A stretch of DNA of 64,000 nt. It comes from DOZZ01 sp963792655 (GTDB lineage: Bacteria; Acidobacteriota; Terriglobia; Bryobacterales; Bryobacteraceae). Below are positions 25,349-34,204 of this stretch, piece by piece. The stretch covers positions 372,001-436,000 of the forward strand of contig CAWBWU010000001.1 in assembly GCA_963792655.1 (NCBI GenBank). Direction: 5' to 3'. The notes under the pieces are model-generated. The model did no database searches. It had not been told where the DNA came from and was given only the letters and a program-made list of their open reading frames with translations. Made by a program: the position numbers and the translations under genes. Every line of letters starts with the position of its first letter. The first letter of the stretch is position 1.

Positions 25349-25824
25349 GCGAATATCGCTCCGGGCTCGGCTGGGATTCGCATCGCATCGCGCCGGGCCG
25401 GCCCATGATCCTTGGCGGCGTCACAGTCGAATGTGAGTTCGGACTTGACGGCCATTCGGACGCGGACATTCTGCTGCATGCAATTACAGACGCCGTGCTT
25501 GGCGCCGCCGCGCTGGGTGACATCGGCATGCACTTCCCCGACACCGATCCGCGCTGGAAAGGCGCAGGCAGCGTTCAGTTTCTACAACACGCCATGCGCT
25601 TAGCGGCCGAGCAAGGCTATCGCGTGGTGAACGTCGATAGCACGGTGATACTGCAGAAGCCGAAGCTGAAAGATTACCGCGCGCGTATGCGCGAGTCCGT
25701 CGCAGCCGCAATGGGCGTTGACGCGAGCCAGGTTTCCGTCAAGTTCAAAACCGCCGAGAGCGTTGGCCCGGTGGGCGAAGGCCGCTCGGCGGAAGCGCAG
25801 GCAATCGTGCTGCTGGCGCGCTAA
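25345..25824 (+). CDS. ispF: IspF, 2-C-methyl-D-erythritol 2,4-cyclodiphosphate synthase
   Basis: The 159-residue protein has the metal-binding 'GLGWDSHRIAPG', the conserved 'GLDGHSDADILLHAITDAVLGAAALGDIGMHFPDTDP' and the C-terminal 'VSVKFKTAESVGPVGEGRSAEAQAIVLL'. It forms the cyclodiphosphate from the phosphorylated IspD product; ispE is not in the window. The TTG start at 25345 is fixed by the TTGA overlap with ispD and the family's N-terminus. Confidence 0.96.
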   Translation: MSEYRSGLGWDSHRIAPGRPMILGGVTVECEFGLDGHSDADILLHAITDAVLGAAALGDIGMHFPDTDPRWKGAGSVQFLQHAMRLAAEQGYRVVNVDSTVILQKPKLKDYRARMRESVAAAMGVDASQVSVKFKTAESVGPVGEGRSAEAQAIVLLAR

Positions 25825-28800
25825 GGCGCAACCACCAGCACGCTATCGTTGGCCAGTACGGAACCCTGGCTGATCACCACTTGCAGCGAACCGGTCGGGG
25901 CGTCCGTGGGCACCTGGAAGTTGACCTGGTACAGTCCGGCCAGCCCCGGCGTCAATCCCGAGAACAGGACTTTGGCTGCTTCGCCATTCACTGTCACCAT
26001 TGCCGGCGTGTTCGCGCTCGCCAGCGGTGATGCCGGTGATGCGAAGCCATCCGAAACGGCCTGCGAAGTTGCTCCAAGTCCGGCGAGATAGATCACCAGA
26101 TACTCACCAGGTTTTGCCGGCGACTGCGGCGTTACCAATGAGAAATCGCTATGCTGCGCGATCACTTGTCCGGTGCTGAAGCGCGCCACCCCCGGCGTTA
26201 CCGGTTGCGTGTTGAACGGCTGCGGCTCCGTCAGTGCGCCGTTCGCATCCACCAGCAATTGATACTGCCGTCCCGGAACGAGCGTTGCCGGCAACAGCGC
26301 ATTGATCTGATTCGGGCTGACGAAGTACAGCGGAATCGGTTTGCCTTCGACCAGGACCGACGTGTTGTTCAACGTGCCGCTTAACGGCAGCGCCGTTGCG
26401 GAAGTCGCCGAACCCGACAGGTTGGTGCCGAAGATTTGAACGATAGTGCCCGGCGCCAGTGGTCCACCGAGTTGTGGATTCAAGTTGTTCAGCGTGCCGT
26501 TCATCGCGAGCGTCGGAGCCGAGTTGGGCGTTACGGATCCAGTCACCTGATCGGTCGCCGTGGCGAGCCCAGCCGCAGTCGCGCGAGTCGTGACGGTGAT
26601 TTGCGAAAGCGGATGCACCGGCACCCAGTCCTGCGCATAGATTCCGTTCGCCGCGTCGGTTAAGTGAAGGATTTGCGGAGCGTCGCCGTTTGAGAACTCC
26701 GCGACGACCTGGCCGTTGGTGACGATATCGCCGCAATCATTGTTCAGGCGCACGGCAACGGAGCGCGGCCAGGATGCGGGCGTCGCGAAATTGCCGGGCA
26801 GGCCGGTCTGCGTCAGCACCAACTTCGACGCCAGACAGCCAGCCGCCTGGGTGTGAATGCGGATACTGCCCGATGCGGAATTGCTGGGCGGAACGATGAG
26901 CGTGATGTTCAACTGGCGCACCGCGATGTTCTGAATCGCGATGTTGACGCCGCCGCGGTAAACGCCGGGGCTGAGATGGGACGCGTCCGCGCTGACGGAA
27001 AGCATCGCCGGTGATGTGGTGGACAACGTACCGGAGGTGCTGTCGACGGAAAGCCAGTTGCCGCCGCTCAGCGTTGTCACCGAGGTTGTGTATGCGACCG
27101 GCTGATCGGAGCTTGTGTAGACGGGTACAGTCTGCGATTGCGCAGAGCCGCCGTTGGCTACGAACGTAAGTCCAGCTGGCATCGGTTCGGGAACGGGCGG
27201 TGCTGATCCCGCCGGTTTGACGTTAACAATCACGACGAACTCTTGCGGGGAGTTCACCGCGCCGGCGGAGGTGATCTCAAAACGCGCGTAGTAAGCGCCA
27301 GGGCTCACGAACGTCGTGTTGGTTGAGAACGAAATCTGGCCCGGCGAGTTCGCGGAGGTCGTGCCCGACGTAGTCACCAGCGAGATAAATCCGTTGCCCC
27401 CGATTTGAGTCACCGTGTAGTTCAGCGGCGTCGAGGAAGTAGTCAGCACGTTGAAGGTGCGAAGTGGCGGACCCGCAACGCCGTTGCCTGAGCGCGATTC
27501 GAGTAACACGCCTTGCCGGTCGAGTATCAGTTGCGGCTGCGAAGAGAGTAGCAGCGAGACAGGGATAGCAATCGCGGATGAACTTGAGTCCAGATGGATT
27601 GTTGCGCCATAGCTGCCGGACATAAGCGCGTTCGCGTTGATGGCGACAGGAACCAGCACCGTCGAATTCGGGCCGGCCGTGAATGTCTTCTGCCCGAATG
27701 TGACGTAAGGCTGATCGGCACTGGCGGTGAAATCGACTGCCGTACCGCCCGGGTTCGTGATGACCAGCGTTTGTTGAATAGGCGAGGAACCATCGCCCGT
27801 CAAATTGAATGCCGCGGTGTCGCTGAATAGCGACCCGCTGCCTTGCGAGACGACGAGCGTTACGGGGACCTGCTCGTTCAGGCCGGACGAAGATACCGTC
27901 ACGAAATCGGTGTAAGTGCCGGGCATAAGACCGGTCTGGTCTACCGATACGGTGATCTTTGCCGGTGCCGTGCCCGCCGTCGGCGTCACGGAGAGCCATG
28001 AAGCGTGCGCCGTAACTGTGAAGTTCGGGGGCTGCGTTCCGGTTGTGATTGCAGCGATGTTCTGCGGTGCCGGCGCGCGGCCATTCGCATTGGCGTTGAA
28101 CAACAGGCTGCCTTGCGAGAGCAGGAAATACGAGCCCGGGCTGACGATGTTGACCTGAAAAGCACGAGTGTTCGTACTACCGTTGGCATCCGATACCTGG
28201 GCCGTGAACATGTAAGAGCCGCTGGCTGTCGGCGTGCCGCTCAGGACGCCGTTCTTCGCGAGCATGAGGCCTGGCGGCAGTGAACCGCCCGAGACGGACC
28301 ATGCGGTCTGGCCTGTCCCACCGCTGGCATCCAGTTGTTCTGAATAGAACTGATCCACCTGCCCACCGGCTATCGGCGCCGGCGTGTTGATCGCGACCGG
28401 AGCCGGAGTGACTACCAGTTCCAAAGAAGAAAACGCGGTCTGGTTGTTCTGATCGGTGGCGCGCGCAGTGATGAAGTAATCACCCGGCAGCGTCGGTGTT
28501 CCTACCAGCTGACCGGCGGAAGTGATGCTTAATCCCGGGGGCAATCCGCTTCCGCTGAATTGATAGGTGCCGCTGCCGCCATGCGCCATCAGCGCCAACG
28601 AGTAGGGCGCTCCCGCGACCGTACTCGCCAAAGGAGAGGCCGATACGATGGTCAGGCGATTGTTCGCCGCCAGAACCGTGAGTGGCACGACTTGGTTCTG
28701 CATCGATCCGCGACTGTCCTGCACGTTGAACGCAAGGTTATAACCGCCCGCGGTTCCCACCGGCGGGGTTCCGGACAGCAGACCGGCTGGACTCAAAGTC

Positions 28801-30302
28801 AGCCATGACGGGAGTTGAACGGCGCTGAATGTGAACGGCCCCGTGCCAGCGGCTGCTTGCAGCATCGCCGAGAAAGGCTTCTGTTCCGTAGCATTCGGAA
28901 GCGAAGTCGTTGTGAGCAGGACCGCAGGAGGAACGATTTGCAACGTAACGTTCTGGGTAATCGATGTGCCGTTCGCATCCGTCACAGTGATCTGGAACGG
29001 AACGCTACCGGCGGACATTACCGGCGCAGTGCCGGTCAACGCACCGGACGAACTCAGCGTTAGGTATGACGGCAAACCTGAGGCCGAAAACGTATACGGG
29101 CCTGATCCGCCACTCACGCTCAACGCGGTCAAATAAGGGAGACCTTCCATCAATGGCGCCAGCGACGTCGAGCTGAGCTGGAGCACAGCGTTAACCGGAA
29201 GCGTCACGACCATGGTTAACGCGTTCCCCACCGCGTCCATCACGGATATGTCCAAGGGATAGCCCTGGGCGGGGGTTCCTGCCGGAACAGTTCCGGAGAC
29301 GGTGCCGTTTGGCTGAACCGTAATCCCGACATTTCCGTGGCTGGAATACGTGTACGGACCCGTGCCGCCAGAGGCAGTAACGGTGGTGGAGTACGCTGCG
29401 CCGGCTGTGGCTGGCGGCAGAATAACCGGCGAAACCGAAAGTGGAACGCCCGTTCCGCCGGAGGGCGGCCCAGTCGGCCCCGGGCCGCCCGTGATGGTCG
29501 AGCCGTTGGTGACTGCAAAAGCAAGCCGGCCGGGAACACTTCCCATACCTGACTGCTGATGAACCAGACCTGTCTGCGCATTCGAATCGAGGAAGGCGCC
29601 CGGAATGTGAGAACCGGGGTACTCATAGGAGTTGTTCTGAGCTCCCGATAAACCGTTGGAGTACCCCACGCTGGGCGGCTCGCAACCCTGACCGCATAGA
29701 CCCGATACACCGCCGTTGACGTCACCTGCTTCCCACTGGATCTGCCCGTAGTTGAATTCGAAATCGAAATCGTTCGGCGCGCGATCGCTGCGGTCGATGA
29801 TCACAATCTGGAAAGTGTTTAAGCGGTTCGCCGCAACGGAGTAGTAGCCGACGTTGTTCCAGGTCACCGCGAATGCTTGCCGCCCATTCACCATTCCCTG
29901 TCCCCAGGTGATTAGCCCCGATTGTGAGTTTCGAGTGTCAACATCCCCATAGAATGCCGCGAGGATTGGCTCGTTGTAAGAGTTCAGATTCGCGGGAGTG
30001 AAGCCAGTCTGGCCATTTTGAAACGTGACATAGCCGTTAGTACCGACATATAAGCTCGAAAATGAGTTGCCAAAGAAGTTGATTGTAAAGCCGATCGGGA
30101 TAGGACCGGAGTAGATATCATCTGCTCTTTGCTGCGTGCCGGCATTCAAAGTAAATCCGGTGCGAATCGCCTGCGATGCTACCTGGGCTGCCAGTGGTTG
30201 GGCGAAGACGAGCGCAAGAATGAATAAAGCGTGCGATGTATGTCTTACTCGACTGTAGGTGGCATTGCAAGACGAGTTGATAACTCGCAGTGTGGAGGTC
30301 AT
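25821..30302 (-). CDS. Giant secreted NIDO / Ig-repeat / BACON protein with TIGR03437 C-terminus
   Basis: From ATG 30302 the protein has about 1,493 residues. A signal peptide (ALFILALVFAQPLAAQ) is followed by a nidogen-like NIDO region (about 45-270: 'GFTINFFGNSFSSLYVGTNGYVTF', 'AFAVTWNNVGYY', 'FDFEFNYGQIQWEAGD'). About five putative Ig (He_PIG) repeats come next, each with 'GG.G.Y.FS..GLP.GL.....G.L.GTP', then BACON-like domains ('ASWLSVTPTAGTAPAKITVSVD'). The last 220 residues match the TIGR03437 domain found mainly in Solibacter relatives ('GTIVQIFGTNLSGSA', 'LYFVSPNQINALLPA', 'GEYLVIYLAGLG'). It is probably an extracellular adhesin or matrix protein. A start at 30368 is possible but would bury the signal peptide. 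Confidence 0.85.
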   Translation of the reverse strand: MTSTLRVINSSCNATYSRVRHTSHALFILALVFAQPLAAQVASQAIRTGFTLNAGTQQRADDIYSGPIPIGFTINFFGNSFSSLYVGTNGYVTFQNGQTGFTPANLNSYNEPILAAFYGDVDTRNSQSGLITWGQGMVNGRQAFAVTWNNVGYYSVAANRLNTFQIVIIDRSDRAPNDFDFEFNYGQIQWEAGDVNGGVSGLCGQGCEPPSVGYSNGLSGAQNNSYEYPGSHIPGAFLDSNAQTGLVHQQSGMGSVPGRLAFAVTNGSTITGGPGPTGPPSGGTGVPLSVSPVILPPATAGAAYSTTVTASGGTGPYTYSSHGNVGITVQPNGTVSGTVPAGTPAQGYPLDISVMDAVGNALTMVVTLPVNAVLQLSSTSLAPLMEGLPYLTALSVSGGSGPYTFSASGLPSYLTLSSSGALTGTAPVMSAGSVPFQITVTDANGTSITQNVTLQIVPPAVLLTTTSLPNATEQKPFSAMLQAAAGTGPFTFSAVQLPSWLTLSPAGLLSGTPPVGTAGGYNLAFNVQDSRGSMQNQVVPLTVLAANNRLTIVSASPLASTVAGAPYSLALMAHGGSGTYQFSGSGLPPGLSITSAGQLVGTPTLPGDYFITARATDQNNQTAFSSLELVVTPAPVAINTPAPIAGGQVDQFYSEQLDASGGTGQTAWSVSGGSLPPGLMLAKNGVLSGTPTASGSYMFTAQVSDANGSTNTRAFQVNIVSPGSYFLLSQGSLLFNANANGRAPAPQNIAAITTGTQPPNFTVTAHASWLSVTPTAGTAPAKITVSVDQTGLMPGTYTDFVTVSSSGLNEQVPVTLVVSQGSGSLFSDTAAFNLTGDGSSPIQQTLVITNPGGTAVDFTASADQPYVTFGQKTFTAGPNSTVLVPVAINANALMSGSYGATIHLDSSSSAIAIPVSLLLSSQPQLILDRQGVLLESRSGNGVAGPPLRTFNVLTTSSTPLNYTVTQIGGNGFISLVTTSGTTSANSPGQISFSTNTTFVSPGAYYARFEITSAGAVNSPQEFVVIVNVKPAGSAPPVPEPMPAGLTFVANGGSAQSQTVPVYTSSDQPVAYTTSVTTLSGGNWLSVDSTSGTLSTTSPAMLSVSADASHLSPGVYRGGVNIAIQNIAVRQLNITLIVPPSNSASGSIRIHTQAAGCLASKLVLTQTGLPGNFATPASWPRSVAVRLNNDCGDIVTNGQVVAEFSNGDAPQILHLTDAANGIYAQDWVPVHPLSQITVTTRATAAGLATATDQVTGSVTPNSAPTLAMNGTLNNLNPQLGGPLAPGTIVQIFGTNLSGSATSATALPLSGTLNNTSVLVEGKPIPLYFVSPNQINALLPATLVPGRQYQLLVDANGALTEPQPFNTQPVTPGVARFSTGQVIAQHSDFSLVTPQSPAKPGEYLVIYLAGLGATSQAVSDGFASPASPLASANTPAMVTVNGEAAKVLFSGLTPGLAGLYQVNFQVPTDAPTGSLQVVISQGSVLANDSVLVVAP

Positions 30303-30405
30303 ATGCTTAATTCCGTTTGCCTTGTTTGTGAACCTTATGTACGTATCACGTGATTCGTACTTTTGCAACGCGGCCTGTCACGTTTGATACGAAGTATGTG
30401 GCGAG

Positions 30406-31132
30406 TTACTGGCGCGGAGCTGTCGTTCGGTGCCTCGTCGCAGCGAGGACAAGGAAAAATGACGCAGCGCCGAACATCAGAAAGGTAGAAGGTTCCGGGG
30501 CAACGTCAAAAACGACTTCTGAGATCTGGCCCGGCACATAACCCGCAGCCGAAGTGTTCGGGCCCTGGTTGATCAGTTCTACAGACAGGTGCTCGCCGCT
30601 GGTAGGCGCCACGAAGCGAACGCTCACGGCGTGCCACACACCAGGCGTCCAACTCGACGAATCCCCTGTGGTGATCGCGAAGTAGTTCGGGTAGATCGAT
30701 GGGCTGGCATCCGAAAGAATCTCGATGGCGAACTTAGCGCCCGGAATATCGCTGCGGCGCGCCACATAGTAGTTGAATTCGTACGCGGTTCCGGCCTGAG
30801 TGGTTAACCCGGAAATTGTTTGCGTCAGTTCTTCCCACGATGCGGTCTTGTTCGCATTGGCGGACTGGCCGATGAAAGCGACGTCCAGACCGGAGAGTGA
30901 ATGGATCCCGGACGACGGAGTGTTCGTTGGCTGTACAACTTCCGGCAGTGCCGGCCGGGCCAGACCCGCTGGCGATCCAACCGTTCGGAGTTGCGCAGCA
31001 TTGCGACCCGGCGGGAACCGTGGGGCTGTCGAATCCGGAGTTCGAGACAAATGGGTTGAGCAGAATGCTCCCGCTGACCGGGAGCGCACCTGAGGCAAGC
31101 GCGAGAACAAAACAAAGAAGCGGCCGATACAT
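30406..31132 (-). CDS. PEP-CTERM-sorted exported protein, one frameshift
   Basis: ATG 31132 begins MYRPLLCFVLALASGALPVSG, a signal peptide, followed by 'LLNPFVSNSGFDSPTVPAGSQ', typical of the choice-of-anchor/PEP-CTERM secreted family. The frame breaks around 30938-30950 (one extra base) and continues as 'VVQPTNTPSSGIHSLSGLDVAFIG' to the sorting signal 'PEPSTFLMFGAASFFLVLAATRHR', a PEP motif, hydrophobic helix and arginines. With the base removed the protein has 241 residues. It would be cut by an exosortase and exported to the surface or matrix. No exosortase gene is seen here. Confidence 0.8.
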
Positions 31133-31180
31133 CCAAATGGATGTGTGTTTGCCCCGGCGACTTTCTTACTTAAAAGACCG

Positions 31181-32389
31181 CTACCGTGCGAATGAGATAC
31201 CGGCGAAGCTGACGACACTCGCGTCGTCTATATTCCATTGCTCGTAATGGTGCAGCGTGCCGCGGGCTTCAGGCACCGCTTTCATGAATGTGTAAATGGG
31301 CGCGGATCCGCACCAGCGCAAGTCGTCCTGGTTTTCCCGCACCAGGGTCCAGAACCCCTGGGCATCGCCGGCCAGCATGCGCTCGATGCGCTGATGGTCG
31401 CGTGCAGTCACCTCACACATCGTGTCTGTGTGCGCGATTGCGGGGATGCGGTCTCCATAGCGCCGCCCCTGATGCGCCATATCCACACCCATCACCCAGC
31501 GCAGATGGTTGCCTTCGCGCGCCGCAATTTCTCCGAGCGAATGGAAGAAGGTGCGTACGTGATCGTCATCTTCCGGCAGACCTCCGCTCAACAGACTCGG
31601 GAAGAACGGCCCGCATAAAATGGGGACCACCTGTACCTCGGGCCCGTAAAGCCATTGCAGAAACAGCACTTGAAACTCGATCGAGTGCTCTACCGCGTGG
31701 CAATAATCTTCCATGCAGACCGCTTCGTTGTGGGCGAGTTCATTGACGATGCGCTCGTGCGTCCGCGTCGTGCCGAGCGGAGTGTTGTAAGGCTTTCGCG
31801 TCAGCCCGAACCGGTTGCTCTGACCATAGTGCGAGGTACCCAACACAACGAAAGTGCAATCACCATCGGCCTGGTTCAGTTCTCGATAAGCCGCGCGGTA
31901 CGATTGCCAGCCGCCCTCCGGACTCACGTGCGGCGCTGCGATGGCAAACGATGTAGTGCCTGGCGTTTCGCCCGGTTGGTCACCCAGATAGCGCCGCATC
32001 GTGGCGGTTAGCGGCTCAATCTCTTCGGGATAAGACGAACCGGCATGCACGGGCTGGCGCACGATGGCTTCGGCGAACTCGCGGTGCTTTGCTTCCCGGC
32101 AGGCCAGGAACACTTCATCTTCGAGAAACGCATTGCTGCTGAGCGCTTCGATCAGGCTGGTCATCACGGGAGTGACTTCCAACTCGCCCGTTAGTCTGAC
32201 CAGAAGATGCCGCAGGTCTCCGTCCGTGTGCTTTCCGTCGAAGCAACTCAGACATTTCGCAAGCAGCGGAGGAACGATGATCGCGCCATCCGAATAGCCG
32301 AACGAATCGCGGATAACCAGGCCCGGCCGGTCGGCCACGGGCGACGGCATCACATCCAGGTCACGGCGCAGCGCAGGCAGCAGCCTCAT
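31181..32389 (-). CDS. MEMO-family protein with an N-terminal winged-helix-like extension
   Basis: The C-terminal 290 residues of this 402-residue protein match the MEMO1/AmmeMemoRadiSam-B family: 'AIAAPHVSPEGGWQSYRAAYREL' (H154), 'VVLGTSHYGQ' (H187), 'CHAVEHSIEFQVLFLQWLYG' and 'LRWCGSAPIYTFM', supplying the two histidines and the cysteine that bind metal in human MEMO1. Residues 20-105 ('PPLLAKCLSCFDGKHTDGDLRHLLVRL' to 'LSSNAFLEDEVFLA') look like a PqqD-type winged helix, by pattern only. It follows cysE with an ATGA overlap. Its biochemical role is unknown; dioxygenase relatives suggest redox chemistry. Confidence 0.82.
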   Translation of the reverse strand: MRLLPALRRDLDVMPSPVADRPGLVIRDSFGYSDGAIIVPPLLAKCLSCFDGKHTDGDLRHLLVRLTGELEVTPVMTSLIEALSSNAFLEDEVFLACREAKHREFAEAIVRQPVHAGSSYPEEIEPLTATMRRYLGDQPGETPGTTSFAIAAPHVSPEGGWQSYRAAYRELNQADGDCTFVVLGTSHYGQSNRFGLTRKPYNTPLGTTRTHERIVNELAHNEAVCMEDYCHAVEHSIEFQVLFLQWLYGPEVQVVPILCGPFFPSLLSGGLPEDDDHVRTFFHSLGEIAAREGNHLRWVMGVDMAHQGRRYGDRIPAIAHTDTMCEVTARDHQRIERMLAGDAQGFWTLVRENQDDLRWCGSAPIYTFMKAVPEARGTLHHYEQWNIDDASVVSFAGISFAR

Positions 32390-33046
32390 CGCCGCGCGGA
32401 GGTTTCGGTCTCGAGTTTCGTCGCCAAATCCCTCACGAGTTGCTCCAACTGGCCAACGCGCCGCTGCAGGTTCTGAATGTCCTGGCCTTCGGGATCGGGC
32501 AACTTGGCATCCTGCGCGGTGGGGCGATCCGCTTTGCTCGCCACCACGCGCCCGGGGATACCAACCACCGTGCTGTTCGGCGGCACCGGAGAGAGCACGA
32601 CAGAACCCGAACCGACGCGCACGTTATCGCCGACGGTGATGTTCCCGAGCACTTTCGCCCCCGCGCCGACCACGATATTGTTGCCCAGCGTGGGATGTCG
32701 CTTGCCTTTATCGCGCCCCGTTCCGCCCAAGCGTAACGTTTTGGTAGAGCAGGACATCGTCTCCGACTTCCGCCGTCTCGCCAATCACCACACCCATACC
32801 GTGGTCAATGAAGAATCGCCGCCCGATCTTGGCGCCGGGATGGATCTCGATGCCGGTCACAAAACGGGAATAAGCAGAGATCAGGCGAGGGAAAAAAGGA
32901 ACGTTGGCCAGAAAAAGACTGTGGGCGAGCCGGTGGAACAACACGGCGTGAAAACCCGGGTAGCAGAAGATGATTTCGATCGTGCTGCGAGCCGCCGGAT
33001 CGCGTTCGAAGATCGTATCTATTTGTTCCCGGATGGCTCTAAACAT
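32386..33046 (-). CDS. cysE: Serine O-acetyltransferase CysE, one frameshift
   Basis: The N-terminal half reads 'AIREQIDTIFERDPAARSTIEIIFCYPGFHAVLFHRLAHSL', 'ISAYSRFVTGIEIHPGAKIGRRFFIDHGMGVVIGETAEVGDDVLLYQNVTLG', the CysE acetyl-CoA-binding left-handed beta-helix. After one extra base at 32724-32728 it continues 'GTGRDKGKRHPTLGNNIVVGAGAKVLGNITVGDNVRVGSGSVVL'. The corrected length is 219 residues, with a C-terminal coiled coil ('LQRRVGQLEQLVRDLATKLETE'). It makes O-acetylserine for cysteine synthesis. It is translationally coupled to the MEMO-family gene. Confidence 0.9.
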
Positions 33047-33175
33047 GGCGCCCTGAACACCTTGGATGTCGCGGGTGTGGCCGGGGATGCGTACGATTGA
33101 GCGAAACAGAACAACGGACTACTCGCTGGCCGCCGGTTCCCCCTAAGCTAGCACGGCGGGCGTTAGACTCGAAAT

Positions 33176-33643
33176 ATGATCGGCCCTGGCCAGAAGGCCC
33201 CGGATTTCCAGATTCCTCAGCTTGGCGGCGGCCAGAAATCGCTCAGCGAAGCGCTTGCGCAATCCCCTGTGCTTCTGGTGTTCTTCAAAATTTCTTGCCC
33301 TACTTGCCAGTTCACGCTGCCCTTTCTTGAGCGGCTGAATCACGCGGGCAACAAGCCGTTTCAAATGTTCCTGATTTCGCAAGATGATGCGAGCAGGACC
33401 AGAGCCCTGTTCGCGGAACACAACATCACCGTGCCCACCCTGCTCGATCCGATTCCCGAATATCCCGCGAGTAACGCGTACCAGCTCCGGTCGGTGCCGT
33501 CGATGTTTATGGTAGGTAGCGATGGAGTCGTGCAGGCCGCCCAGACCGGGTTCAATCGCGACCTGATTCGCGAGTGGGGCCTGCAAAGCGGCATCGAGGT
33601 TTTCCAGTCCGAGGAAAAGGTGCCCGCTTCGAAATATGGCTGA
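33176..33643 (+). CDS. Peroxiredoxin/thioredoxin-like protein
   Basis: The 155-residue protein has the AhpC-TSA/Redoxin fold pattern: 'GQKAPDFQIPQLGGGQKSLSEAL', a redox motif CPTC in 'LLVFFKISCPTCQFTLPFLERL', and cis-proline region 'LRSVPSMFMVGSDGVV'. There is no signal peptide, so it should be cytoplasmic. The CPTC motif with a following TlpA-like core could serve as thiol peroxidase or disulfide reductase. It lies 56 bases before nuoI, is probably co-transcribed with it, and is divergent from cysE. Confidence 0.85.
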   Translation: MIGPGQKAPDFQIPQLGGGQKSLSEALAQSPVLLVFFKISCPTCQFTLPFLERLNHAGNKPFQMFLISQDDASRTRALFAEHNITVPTLLDPIPEYPASNAYQLRSVPSMFMVGSDGVVQAAQTGFNRDLIREWGLQSGIEVFQSEEKVPASKYG

Positions 33644-33699
33644 GGGTCTAAAAACTAGCGCTCCCGGCGGGAGTTGCGCACACGCTACGATAGAAAAGA

Positions 33700-34200
33700 A
33701 TGGCAAACCCCATCGAAGACGTCTTTGGCACTGCTGCGTCGATTGCTAAAGGCATGGGCGTCACCTTCCGCGAGATGCTGTCTCCGACCGTAACGGAAAA
33801 CTATCCGGACGAACCGCCCAAGTTCGAAGAGCGCTTCCGCGGCGTGCACGTGCTGCAGCGCGATGAAAACGGGCTGGAAAAGTGCGTGGCTTGTTTCCTG
33901 TGCGCCGCGGCGTGCCCTTCCAACTGCATCTATATCGAAGCGGCCGAAAACACAGACCAGGTCCGCATCAGCGGCGGCGAGCGTTACGCGAAGGTCTACA
34001 ACATCGACTACAACCGCTGCATCTTCTGCGGTTATTGCGTGGAGGCGTGCCCGACCGATGCCATCACGCATGGGCACGGCTTCGAAGTGGCCAGCTACAA
34101 CACATCCACGCTGATCAAGCGCAAGGAAGACATGCTGGCTCCGATTCCGCCCGGCGCCAAGCCGCCCGTCATCACACAGCGCGATACTGCCGCGCATTAG
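33700..34200 (+). CDS. nuoI: NADH-quinone oxidoreductase subunit I (NuoI)
   Basis: The 166-residue protein has two [4Fe-4S] motifs: CVACFLCAAACPS and CIFCGYCVEACPT, with the NuoI-typical 'GMGVTFREMLSPTVTENYPDEPPKFEERFRGVHVLQRDENGLEKC' before them. NuoI carries clusters N6a and N6b in the peripheral arm of complex I. No other nuo gene lies in the window, which is unusual for the standard operon. The gene is followed after 4 bases by a hydrolase gene. Confidence 0.93.
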   Translation: MANPIEDVFGTAASIAKGMGVTFREMLSPTVTENYPDEPPKFEERFRGVHVLQRDENGLEKCVACFLCAAACPSNCIYIEAAENTDQVRISGGERYAKVYNIDYNRCIFCGYCVEACPTDAITHGHGFEVASYNTSTLIKRKEDMLAPIPPGAKPPVITQRDTAAH

Positions 34201-34204
34201 TCAC

